DNA of 64,000 nt from Pseudomonadota bacterium (GCA_027485695.1 JAIXQO010000008.1:31605-95604); one strand, 5' to 3'. Numbered from the stretch's first letter, positions 55,503 to 62,199 are shown. The notes: generated by a model from the letters alone, not told the origin. Numbers and translations: made by a program.

Positions 55503-56355
55503 CTTCAACACCCCCTACTGGAATAACACCTGACGTTTCCGGCCTCGCACGCTTCAGGTCAAGCTGTTCGCTGAGCCGGTACCGCGAAGGATCGAGTTCT
55601 ATCACGCTACTGGCGTTCTTGGAAGTCATGCGGTTGGGAAGCCACCGCTCCCGCCAGTACGCCAACTGGTCGGCAAGCGCGAACATATTCGTCTTGCCCA
55701 CTTTATCGGCTTCGCCCCGCAAATGCGCAACGGCCTTCTTCTTGAGTTCCATCAGGTAGAACCCGTGATCAGTCTCGTCCACGTCTTCGAGGATGATCCC
55801 CCGCTGCTGCAAGCGATTGTACTGCGACCCTTTGCCGTGGAGCGTGCGGATACCGAACAGCAGGTACTGGAAGCTGTAGCGCAGTTCCAGCAGGCGGATC
55901 ACTTCCCGGCTGGTGGCCGCAAGCGCGAGGTACTTGCCCCCGGTCATCTGCCCGAACTCGTACACCGGCAGGCACCTGCGCATCATGACGATCTGGTGTT
56001 GGTGCTTGAGCCGCAGATGGTCGTTCTCGTTCCAGCCGAGGTGCTGGATCAGCTGGGTCCAGTGGTTCGGCGGATCGCTCAGGCCGACAACCCCCATGAA
56101 ACCGCCGCTGGTCTTGTCGCGCACTAGCAGCGCCATGGATCGCCCCGCCCCAGCGAAATGCGGCAGCTGGGGTTCCGAACTGAGCACCACGCGCCAGTAG
56201 TCGAACATATCCCGCGCCATGCCGTTTTCGCAGACGATGATTTCAGGCTCGCAGGTCATCAGATCGATGGGCACGCACATGCGCAGCGCAGCGTCTTCGA
56301 CCGCGCACAGGCCCCTGATCCAGTGGTTCTGCTTCTTCACCTTGTCCAGCTTCAC
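55489..56355 (-). CDS. DUF4338 (DruA-like) protein
   Basis: A 288-residue protein. The core ALLVRDKTSGGFMGVVGLSD, then QHQIVMMRRCLPVYEFGQMT, GGKYLALAATSREVIRLLEL, RYSFQYLLFGIRTLHGKGSQ follows the DUF4338 pattern (GKiLGv, CVP.qPFGy...GGKLlA.l..S..vr..We, L.G..T.slyG..S.YNR). DruA of the Druantia defence system belongs here, and phages often carry relatives. The fold is thought to be acyltransferase-like. The ATG at 56355 overlaps the GNAT stop (ATGA). It forms an operon with GNAT, DUF2156-like and ParB-like genes. Its biochemical activity is unknown. Confidence 0.65.
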   Translation of the reverse strand: MKLDKVKKQNHWIRGLCAVEDAALRMCVPIDLMTCEPEIIVCENGMARDMFDYWRVVLSSEPQLPHFAGAGRSMALLVRDKTSGGFMGVVGLSDPPNHWTQLIQHLGWNENDHLRLKHQHQIVMMRRCLPVYEFGQMTGGKYLALAATSREVIRLLELRYSFQYLLFGIRTLHGKGSQYNRLQQRGIILEDVDETDHGFYLMELKKKAVAHLRGEADKVGKTNMFALADQLAYWRERWLPNRMTSKNASSVIELDPSRYRLSEQLDLKRARPETSGVIPVGGVEDGCD

Positions 56356-56768
56356 GTGATACGCCTCCGGTAGGAAAACCCTGACGCGCGCTCGGCGGTG
56401 AGTTCGTAGCCGAGATACTCGTAGAGCCGCCGTGCACGAACGTTCTTACGCCGCACAGCTAGGGTGATTTCCGGCACGCTGCACTTGCTTGCAAGGTTCT
56501 CGATAGCGAGCATCAATGCTGTGCCCGTGCCCTTGGCAGCATCGAGCGGGTGGCTGGCTACGTAGTCCACGCGCCAGTGCGTGTTCTGCGGGTGCTTGTA
56601 CGCGATCAGGAACCCGGTGATCTGTTCGCCCTGCTGATACACCAGCGTGGTGTGGTCTTCGACGCCGATCTTGGTCAGCACCGTCTGGGGCTTAACCTTC
56701 TCGGCGAACGCCGCCTGCCAGCAGAGAATGATCCCGCCCACGTCATCAAGGGTCGCCTGCCTGATCAC
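56352..56768 (-). CDS. GNAT acetyltransferase
   Basis: A 138-residue protein, GTG start overlapping the upstream stop (GTGA). Clear GNAT layout: IRQATLDDVGGIILCWQAAF, ITGFLIAYKHP, WRVDYVASHPLDAAKGTGTA (acetyl-CoA binding loop, here AKGTGTA), LMLAIENLASKCSVPEITLA, VRRKNVRARRLYEYLGYELT. It should transfer an acetyl or similar group from CoA. It sits between DUF2156-like and DUF4338 genes, so four acyltransferase-fold proteins are encoded in a row. Substrate unknown: a nucleobase, protein or small molecule. Confidence 0.85.
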   Translation of the reverse strand: MIRQATLDDVGGIILCWQAAFAEKVKPQTVLTKIGVEDHTTLVYQQGEQITGFLIAYKHPQNTHWRVDYVASHPLDAAKGTGTALMLAIENLASKCSVPEITLAVRRKNVRARRLYEYLGYELTAERASGFSYRRRIT

Positions 56769-57616
56769 TTGCGGGCCACCGTATAGAAATCGAGCGTGCC
56801 GAGCGCCAGCTTGGCCTTGCGCTGCGCCAGTTCCTTATGGTCGGCAGGTCCGTCGTTGACCGGAAGCCCCAGCCGTTCCGCGAGCGCCACACTGGCAAGC
56901 AGGTTCGTGCCTGCGTATGCGCCCCGGGTACGCGCCCGGTCGCTGCGCTGCGTGAAACTGCTGGCGTACTTGAGCGTGAGCGGTGATCCCATTTCGAACG
57001 AAAGCAGGTCCCCGTTTGCGCGGTCACGTACACCGACGATCTTGGCACCGGGTTCAACCTGAAGCACGTCGGCCCAATGCGTGATCAACCAGTCGATATG
57101 CGCCTTTTCGGAGGGACGCCAAAGCCGGTCTTTGGCTTCCGCGTACCAACGCTGCACAAGATCGAGCAGTTCCTGCGGGCGGGCCACAGGGTCGAGGTCT
57201 TCGACCAGCGTGACCTTCTCAGCACGGTTTCGGTCGGACCTGAGCGAGCGGAGACCGCCGCCCGGGAGCGAGACCAGCTTGTCGGGGTCCATCACATATT
57301 CGGTCTGCTGCTTGAGCACCTTGAAGCCCCGAGCGCGAAACACGTCGGCCATGTAGCTTGGCACGAACGCGAACGTGTACTTGTGCGACCACTCAAGCAC
57401 GGCCTGATAGTACGCCTGCTTGTCGCCCTGCGGGATCAGCCGCACAGTGTTGTCGGACATGAACGCGGAGAAGCCGCCCAGCTGGACGACTTCCCACTTA
57501 CCCAGCGCCAGACGCCCGATGACGTTCAGCGGCGAGTAGAAGCTGGCCGGGGCGTCAACTTGATCGAGGCAGGGCTTGAGCGACGCAATCAGCGCGGCGT
57601 AGTCGGCGAGCGCCAT
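56765..57616 (-). CDS. DUF2156/FemAB-like acyltransferase-fold protein, copy 1
   Basis: A 283-residue protein. Key parts: WEVVQLGGFSAFMSDNTVRL, a double GNAT-type layout, EYVMDPDKLVSLPGGGLRSL, RSDRNRAEKVTLVEDL, then ELLDLVQRWYAEAKDRLWRP. The EY..d...l..LPG...r..R.. motif is typical of the DUF2156 family (C-terminal domain of MprF-type aminoacyl-lipid transferases). The ATG overlaps the paralogue's stop by one base. It shares motif order with 57616-58542, so the two are paralogues. It probably uses aminoacyl-tRNA or acyl-CoA; the acceptor is unknown. Confidence 0.65.
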   Translation of the reverse strand: MALADYAALIASLKPCLDQVDAPASFYSPLNVIGRLALGKWEVVQLGGFSAFMSDNTVRLIPQGDKQAYYQAVLEWSHKYTFAFVPSYMADVFRARGFKVLKQQTEYVMDPDKLVSLPGGGLRSLRSDRNRAEKVTLVEDLDPVARPQELLDLVQRWYAEAKDRLWRPSEKAHIDWLITHWADVLQVEPGAKIVGVRDRANGDLLSFEMGSPLTLKYASSFTQRSDRARTRGAYAGTNLLASVALAERLGLPVNDGPADHKELAQRKAKLALGTLDFYTVARK

Positions 57617-58542
57617 CAGAGCGTCTCCCAGAACGAAACCTTCGTACCGGTCAGCTTGCTCTTGTTGCGGCGCAGCTGGGGCGTGTCAGCCGTGCCATCG
57701 TTCTCGTACGGCAGGTTGTATTCGGCGTCGTACAGGAACGCGAGGTCGGACCACGAGCGCCAGTTGCTGCCCGCTATCGGAGCCTGCCGGTCGAAGCGCT
57801 CGGTGTATGCGCTCCACGTGTCCGCTGCGAGCATGCTGGCCATGGTGAAGCTGATCGGCTGACCGTCATACCAGATGCTCAGGATACGCGCGTCAGGGAG
57901 CGCAGCGGCAAGGTCTGGCCAGTTGTCCAGCAACCAGTCGATGCTGGTCTTGTCATACGTGCGGAACTTCGTGTCCGCGTTCTGCCGGTACCACGTCGCG
58001 TTGAGCGCCTTCAGGGCAGCAAGGTCATCGGCCCCGAACTTAGGATCGGCTACCCGGCGACTGCGGTGCACCAGATTTCGTTCAGCCCGCAGCGAACCGC
58101 CCGGCAGCGTCTGGAGCGTCTTCGTGGCGATCAGGTACTCGTCCTGCTGCTTCTTGAGCGGGTTGCCCTTGCGGATATGCTGCGCAACCCAATCGGGGAT
58201 CAGCCGAACATGGCGTTTGGCCGCGAGCAGGTCCGTCAACATCACATAGTAGATGCCTTTGTCGGCTGTGAGCGGCAGAACCCGCACAGCCTCGTCGGGG
58301 GTGGTGAGTAGGAGGAACTCCCCACGCTGCTCTACGTGAACCTTGTCGAGAGCGACCTTGGGGAGCAGGTTCAGCGCGCCGAACCAGAACGAACCAGCCT
58401 GAAGACTTGCAAGTGATTGCAAGTACGTCTGGCGATGTTCGAGAAGCAGTTGGAGCGGGCGGCTAGTATCGAAACTGCCACTCGACCGGGAAGGAAGAGG
58501 CCGGACCACTCCGACGCCCGCATCATCAACTGGTGTAACCAC
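57616..58542 (-). CDS. DUF2156/FemAB-like acyltransferase-fold protein, copy 2
   Basis: A 308-residue paralogue of the downstream gene. I chose the GTG at 58542, since GGGGGG lies 5 nt upstream; the TTG at 58569 has no site. Matching parts: EYLIATKTLQTLPGGSLRAE, RNLVHRSRRVADPKFGADDL, LKALNATWYRQNADTKFRTY, IDWLLDNWPDLAAALPDARI (compare IDWLITHWADVLQVEPGAKI in copy 1), then WYDGQPISFTMASML. Tandem copies with divergent ends suggest different partners or substrates. A TGCAA palindrome lies in the 5' third (58408-58421). Confidence 0.65.
   Translation of the reverse strand: MVTPVDDAGVGVVRPLPSRSSGSFDTSRPLQLLLEHRQTYLQSLASLQAGSFWFGALNLLPKVALDKVHVEQRGEFLLLTTPDEAVRVLPLTADKGIYYVMLTDLLAAKRHVRLIPDWVAQHIRKGNPLKKQQDEYLIATKTLQTLPGGSLRAERNLVHRSRRVADPKFGADDLAALKALNATWYRQNADTKFRTYDKTSIDWLLDNWPDLAAALPDARILSIWYDGQPISFTMASMLAADTWSAYTERFDRQAPIAGSNWRSWSDLAFLYDAEYNLPYENDGTADTPQLRRNKSKLTGTKVSFWETL
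58408..58421. repeat. TGCAA-N4-TTGCA palindrome (inside CDS)
   Basis: Exact copy (centre GTGA) about 120 bp inside the 5' end of the upstream DUF2156-like gene. Confidence 0.5.
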
Positions 58543-58594
58543 AATATCCCCCCGCCTTGGCTTGGTCAACGGGTATCGGGTGGATTTCGTTCGG

Positions 58595-58780
58595 TCAAGA
58601 GGGGATCGATGCTCGCGCGTGGTCCACGAGAGTGCGGAGCGCCTTGACCAGCAGCAGGTCGCCCACCGCCATCAGGTGCAACGCCATGTCGCCGTAGTCA
58701 GCGGCCTGCTTGACCTGATCAGGCGTCGGCGGAACCCCATCGCAGGGATCGTAATCCTTGAGCAGCGGAGGCCGGGTCAT
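58595..58780 (-). CDS. Small hypothetical protein
   Basis: A 61-residue protein from ATG 58780, coupled to the DUF488 stop (ATGA). It reads TRPPLLKDYDPCDGVPPTPD, then a helix QVKQAADYGDMALHLMAVGD, LLLVKALRTLVDHARAS. Longer open frame to 58993 would overlap the DUF488 gene and is rejected. No family recognised. Confidence 0.55.
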   Translation of the reverse strand: MTRPPLLKDYDPCDGVPPTPDQVKQAADYGDMALHLMAVGDLLLVKALRTLVDHARASIPS

Positions 58781-59316
58781 GCGGTAGCACCTTCGTCGGG
58801 GAGCGCCCACTTGGGGATCGGTACGCCTTCGGCTTCGTGGGCCAGCGTCTTGGCCCGGTCTCGCAGGCATGGCGGAATGTCTGCCGCGTCCGTGCGGAGC
58901 AGCGTCTTGCTGATATCCTCGACCTTGCCGTTGCGCAGGATATTCTGGACGATCAGGCCGTGATTGACGAACGCGTACGAGCCGACCTTCCAAGACCGGT
59001 GGCAGTCCTTGGGATCGCCCTCGGCACAGAAGACCGCGACGTTGGTCGCTTCAGCGAGCAGGACGACGTTCTCCATGATGTTCTGGAACAGCGGGACGTT
59101 CGTCGGGATATCGCTCAGGCCCCCGAGGACCTTGCCCTGCCACGTGAACTTGAAGCCCCGAGCAATCGCCTCGTGCTGAAGTTCCTTGGGCTGAAATTGC
59201 GGCAGTCGGCTCCACGGCTTGGAACGAACATCGATCAAACGGGTCACCCCGTACGACTTGAGGGTGTCGTAGAACTCGTCGGCTGATCGGTTACTCGTAC
59301 CAATCGTGTAAAGCAT
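58777..59316 (-). CDS. DUF488 family protein
   Basis: A 179-residue protein with the DUF488 signature: LYTIGTSNRSADEFYDTLKS, YGVTRLIDVRSKPWSRLPQF, LGGLSDIP, and VAVFCAEGDPKDCHRSW. The paired Cys and the D-V-R-S motif are conserved in the family. The family's function is unknown, although members occur in phages and near DNA modification genes. It heads the operon that includes the acyltransferase cluster and has a promoter upstream (59353-59381). The tail after residue 150 is Ala/Pro-rich. Confidence 0.8.
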   Translation of the reverse strand: MLYTIGTSNRSADEFYDTLKSYGVTRLIDVRSKPWSRLPQFQPKELQHEAIARGFKFTWQGKVLGGLSDIPTNVPLFQNIMENVVLLAEATNVAVFCAEGDPKDCHRSWKVGSYAFVNHGLIVQNILRNGKVEDISKTLLRTDAADIPPCLRDRAKTLAHEAEGVPIPKWALPDEGATA

Positions 59317-59352
59317 AAATCGATCCCTTGTGTGTTGTGTTCCAATAATCTT

Positions 59353-59381
59353 ACAGTAGCCGCCAGTCAGCTTTCCGCCAA
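59353..59381 (-). promoter_or_regulatory. Promoter for the DUF488/acyltransferase operon
   Basis: Minus strand TTGGCG (59381-59376), 17-nt spacer, TACTGT (59358-59353), start near 59346. The 30-nt leader contains GTGTTGTGT-type repeats and a CAAGGGATCG ribosome site before the ATG at 59316. Confidence 0.5.
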
Positions 59382-59391
59382 CAAGTATTTA

Positions 59392-60033
59392 TCAACACAG
59401 CACTTTTTCCTCCCACGGCAAAGACGAGCCGTAATACGAAAGCTGAGCGGCGGCACTGGCAAGCTGGTCGGCCTTTTCGTTACCGGCTACGCCCGAGTGC
59501 CCCTTCACCCACCCGAACTGTGGCTGGCGGGATTTCTTGAGCCAGTCGATTTCCTGCCACAGGTCTTGGTTCTTGACCGGCTGCTTGGCTTTGGTCTTCC
59601 AGCCGTTGGTCTTCCACATTTCCAGCCAACTGGTCGCGCCCTTTATGCAGTACTGGCTGTCGCTGATGATCAGCGGGTCCGAGTACAGCGGGACCTGCGT
59701 CACCCACTTGCTATAACTCATGCACGGATGCGGCGACCATTCGGCAACGTCGCAACCGTACAGGTCCGTGGTCTTGAACGTCGGCTCCCCGACGACACCA
59801 CCGGTCGGCACAAACGACGTGACCCCGCAGTTCTTGCAAGCGATGCGGGGCACCAACGGGATCAACTTCAGCCCCGCGATGATACCCATCAGTTCCATCT
59901 GGTTGTTCGTCGTGCCCTGCATCCCGCCGTACGTGGCGTCGATCAGGGTGCCATCGACGTAGAGCGCTGCGGCGTAGCCGCCAGCCTCGCCTGAGTGAAT
60001 GCAGGCTCCGTCCGTGTAGACTTCAATCAGCAT
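59392..60033 (-). CDS. Ribonuclease H with Cys-rich insertion
   Basis: A 213-residue RNase HI-type protein. The active-site acids are Asp8 (VYTDGAC), Glu47 (NNQMELMGI), Asp125 (IISDSQYC) and the Asp/His of VKGHSGVAGNEKAD. Between the second and third acids an insertion of about 55 residues holds four cysteines (Cys66, Cys69, Cys94, Cys104; ACKNCGVTSF ... LYGCDVAEWSPHPC), likely a zinc site. It should remove RNA from RNA-DNA hybrids such as primers. It overlaps the upstream RNase H-like gene by 11 bp. A normal RNase HI is about 155 aa. Confidence 0.85.
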   Translation of the reverse strand: MLIEVYTDGACIHSGEAGGYAAALYVDGTLIDATYGGMQGTTNNQMELMGIIAGLKLIPLVPRIACKNCGVTSFVPTGGVVGEPTFKTTDLYGCDVAEWSPHPCMSYSKWVTQVPLYSDPLIISDSQYCIKGATSWLEMWKTNGWKTKAKQPVKNQDLWQEIDWLKKSRQPQFGWVKGHSGVAGNEKADQLASAAAQLSYYGSSLPWEEKVLC

Positions 60034-60565
60034 AGGTCAGCCCCGGGAACTTGGCGAGCAGCGCATCGGGCACGGTCAGGCCGTACGGTATCTTGGTCGG
60101 CGGCGGGTAGTGGCTGGGCTTGCGCTGGTGACGCTCGATAGACAGGTAGAACCCGGCCACTTTGTCGCAGTACGTGTTCACGCTGAAGCGGGGAGCCTTG
60201 TGCCCCTTGTGGCCCTTCACATGCCGCCACGTGTACGACAGCTTGTGCGTGGCGCACAGTTCCTTGAAGACCGCCGCGATCTGCTGGCCTTGGCCCGAAT
60301 GCTTGCCCCGCAGGATCGCGGGCACGCCCGTATTGTCGGTCTGGAGCAGCACGCTGTCACCGGGCACGGTGATGCCCCGGAGGATGCTCAGCTTGAGCGC
60401 GTTCACTGCTGCCGCTGCTTCGAGGGTGTTCGTGTTCAGGCAGTTCTCGAACTTGAGAACACCGCCACCACGGGCAACGCCTCTGGCGCTTTTGGCCCAC
60501 CCTCCCCATGAGGATGCCTTGGTCTGGTGGCAAAGAGACGCGTCTGAAAAAATGCTGACTAGCAC
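60023..60565 (-). CDS. Second RNase H-like protein
   Basis: A 180-residue protein with RNase H features: Asp8 (SIFSDASL), Glu49 (NTNTLEAAAAVNAL), Asp77 (LLQTDNTGVPAIL) and a last acid after RHVKGHKGHKAPRFSVNTYC. The substrate handle is basic (KGHKGHKAPR). The end is Pro-rich. It is distinct from the downstream RNase H in sequence, so this is not a recent duplication. Retroviral-like connection of DNxxV and KGH motifs suggests a ribonuclease H or Holliday-resolvase-like role. Behind its own strong promoter (60591-60619). Confidence 0.78.
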   Translation of the reverse strand: MLVSIFSDASLCHQTKASSWGGWAKSARGVARGGGVLKFENCLNTNTLEAAAAVNALKLSILRGITVPGDSVLLQTDNTGVPAILRGKHSGQGQQIAAVFKELCATHKLSYTWRHVKGHKGHKAPRFSVNTYCDKVAGFYLSIERHQRKPSHYPPPTKIPYGLTVPDALLAKFPGLTYAD

Positions 60566-60579
60566 CCGAACCCTCCTTG

Positions 60580-60619
60580 GTGTCCCCTATTCTATAACTC
60601 GGGGGACACGCCGGTACAA
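60580..60619 (-). promoter_or_regulatory. Promoter for the RNase H pair, inside an inverted repeat
   Basis: Minus strand TTGTAC (60619-60614), 17-nt spacer, TATAGA (60596-60591), start near 60584. A perfect 8-bp inverted repeat (60580-60587 with 60602-60609, GTGTCCCC/GGGGACAC) brackets the -10. Confidence 0.7.
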
Positions 60620-60622
60620 GGG

Positions 60623-60898
60623 TTAAACGAGGCGCATGGCAAGGACCAACGGACCCCGCTTCCCTGCCGCAACAGCGACCTCGACTTCGACTTCGCTGGC
60701 GATCATGTCGCGGATCGCGGGGTCGAGGCGTTCGACGTGGAAGTACGCGTCCGGCTTGCCATCGCGCGACACGAACCCGTAGCCATCGCGGTGCCGGAAC
60801 TTGATCACTCCCGGTTCGAAATCCTCCGGGCGGATCGACACGGCTGGGCGCTTGCTGCCTGCCTGCGGTGCACGTGCTCCGTCGAAACTGTTACGCAT
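60623..60898 (-). CDS. Cold-shock-domain-like protein
   Basis: A 91-residue protein, ATG with AAGGGG upstream. The core GVIKFRHRDGYGFVSRDGKP, then DAYFHVERLDP matches the cold-shock fold with RNP1-like GYGFV and RNP2-like YFHV. The N-terminal 30 residues are basic and Pro-rich. It should bind single-stranded nucleic acid, perhaps as an RNA chaperone or antiterminator. It has an unusually long 200-nt control region with two promoters and an operator-like repeat, so its level seems to be tightly set. Confidence 0.75.
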   Translation of the reverse strand: MRNSFDGARAPQAGSKRPAVSIRPEDFEPGVIKFRHRDGYGFVSRDGKPDAYFHVERLDPAIRDMIASEVEVEVAVAAGKRGPLVLAMRLV

Positions 60899-60983
60899 TA
60901 CCTAGACCCCTTCACGGTTCAACTGAGCCTGTCATGCTACAGTTTCCGCTTCTGGCAAGATGCTACGTGTGTCTGTGGAGGGT

Positions 60984-60995
60984 GCAAGCACGGAT
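60984..60995. repeat. Operator-like 12-bp inverted repeat, left copy
   Basis: GCAAGCACGGAT, the exact reverse complement of 61061-61072. It overlaps the TATAAT of the second promoter. The pair is 65 bp apart, and each copy sits at a -10 or start site. Confidence 0.65.
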
Positions 60996-61022
60996 TATAG
61001 CGCCCCCCGAACCGGCGATCAA
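60994..61022 (-). promoter_or_regulatory. Promoter P2 of the cold-shock-like gene
   Basis: Minus strand TTGATC (61022-61017), 17-nt spacer, TATAAT (60999-60994), start near 60987, leaving a leader of about 90 nt. The only perfect TATAAT promoter I found in the window; the operator-like site 60984-60995 covers its start. Confidence 0.72.
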
Positions 61023-61060
61023 ACAAGCCGCCCCACGACTTGCAATCAGCCTTAAGCGAT

Positions 61061-61072
61061 ATCCGTGCTTGC
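61061..61072. repeat. Operator-like 12-bp inverted repeat, right copy
   Basis: ATCCGTGCTTGC on the plus strand, the reverse complement of 60984-60995. It lies at +1 to +12 of promoter P1. Confidence 0.65.
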
Positions 61073-61078
61073 GGTACC

Positions 61079-61106
61079 AACCTAGCTTAGTGCGCGCTTC
61101 TGTCAA
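61079..61106 (-). promoter_or_regulatory. Promoter P1 of the cold-shock-like gene
   Basis: Minus strand TTGACA (61106-61101), 16-nt spacer, TAGGTT (61084-61079), start near 61072. The -35 overlaps the stop of the 61103-61438 gene. The rest of the 60899-61102 gap holds no ORF that I can support. Confidence 0.68.
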
Positions 61107-61438
61107 GCGCGGTACTTTAGCACCCCGAACTTTCTGTGCGCGGGGTCTTCGGGGTCCAACACTTTGGCGAGCCGTGCTTCGGCGTCAGCGGTCTGATCGA
61201 AAGCAACGTCTGCTTCGAACTGCGCGATCATATGCTCGTCGGTCAGAACCTTGCGGAGCCGTGCGGCTTCTTGGGGCGTGGCTGGTTCGGTGTCGGCGAT
61301 GATCGCTACCGGGTCGCAAGCGAAGAACCCCCCGGCGAGCACAAAGGCTACCGCCTGTGACCCATCAGGCTCCCCCGGTTCGTCGGGGAACACCGCGACG
61401 ATTTCACCGCTGGGGTACTTTCGGAAGAGCGTCTTCAA
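61103..61438 (-). CDS. Hypothetical protein
   Basis: A 111-residue protein with a TTG start at 61438; GGAGG lies 6 nt upstream, which decides the start. The N-terminal half is beta-rich (LFRKYPSGEIVAVFPDEPGE, AVAFVLAGGFFACDPVAIIA). The C-terminal half is helical and acidic (EEAARLRKVLTDEHMIAQ-like stretch, FDQTADAEARLAKVLDPEDP). It overlaps the membrane protein gene by 35 bp. No family is recognised. Confidence 0.6.
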   Translation of the reverse strand: MKTLFRKYPSGEIVAVFPDEPGEPDGSQAVAFVLAGGFFACDPVAIIADTEPATPQEAARLRKVLTDEHMIAQFEADVAFDQTADAEARLAKVLDPEDPAHRKFGVLKYRA

Positions 61439-61925
61439 CTTGGTCCTCCGGGCTGATCTTGTTCTGCGCGCCTACGAGATTGTCTCGGTAGCACAGCAAG
61501 TCACGTTCGAGAACCCCGAACATTTCGAGCACACTCGACTTGGCGAGATACTCCCCGTCAATCGCATGCAGCTGATCGGTGAGGTTCTGAAGCGTGTGAT
61601 GCGTCCGCTCCACCGTGTCCCGCGACGCCTCCATCATCCACCACATGATGTAGCAGCGCAGGTACACGAACCGCAGTTCGGACATTTCGGGGAACGGCTC
61701 GCGCGGGAAGTTATCGTGCAGGTCGCTGGCGGGCAGCTTCGTCCCGTCACGCCGGTTCTGGCTGGGGCTGAGATACTCCATCGTCAAGGCGCGCTCCTGC
61801 ATGAGGTGCGCGTGGCTGGGCGAGTTGATCGACCTGAGCATCTGCGCCTCGGCTACCTTGAGCGCAAGCAACAGCAGCAACGCCCCGGCGATTAGCGCAA
61901 AGGCGACAAACATGAACACACTCAT
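61404..61925 (-). CDS. Membrane-anchored hypothetical protein
   Basis: A 173-residue protein from ATG 61925, AAGGAGGGTTG upstream. The first 25 residues are one membrane segment (SVFMFVAFALIAGALLLLLA). The rest is soluble and helical (MLRSINSPSHAHLMQERALT, LRFVYLRCYIMWWMMEASRD, TVERTHHTLQNLTDQLHAID). An N-terminal anchor with a helical cytoplasmic or periplasmic part could serve superinfection exclusion, but this is only a possibility. No family is recognised. Confidence 0.6.
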   Translation of the reverse strand: MSVFMFVAFALIAGALLLLLALKVAEAQMLRSINSPSHAHLMQERALTMEYLSPSQNRRDGTKLPASDLHDNFPREPFPEMSELRFVYLRCYIMWWMMEASRDTVERTHHTLQNLTDQLHAIDGEYLAKSSVLEMFGVLERDLLCYRDNLVGAQNKISPEDQVEDALPKVPQR

Positions 61926-61926
61926 A

Positions 61927-62175
61927 TCAACCCTCCTTGGTTTCTGGAACGTCAGCACGCTCCCACAGCACGCAGACTTGCTCGTCGTCGAACACGACAG
62001 TGCCTTTGAACCCCTGCTGCTCTTTTTCAGCAAGCGCAGAAACGATCTGCGTCCACGGGCCATTCGGGTCCCGCTCAACCAGAATACCGAGCAGCATGGG
62101 CGGCAGCACGGTGCCGGTTTCGCTGATCTTGTCGATCTGCTCCCGGGTGAGCGTGTACTGCTCGTGATAGTTCAT
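61927..62175 (-). CDS. Small hypothetical protein
   Basis: An 82-residue protein ending one base before the membrane protein ATG. It starts NYHEQYTLTREQIDKISETG, then LLGILVERDPNGPWTQIVSA and TVVFDDEQVCVLWERADVPE. Compact alpha/beta in appearance. Unknown function; part of the right-end accessory gene set. Confidence 0.6.
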   Translation of the reverse strand: MNYHEQYTLTREQIDKISETGTVLPPMLLGILVERDPNGPWTQIVSALAEKEQQGFKGTVVFDDEQVCVLWERADVPETKEG

Positions 62176-62199
62176 GCGCTGATGCTCCTTTGGGGCACG

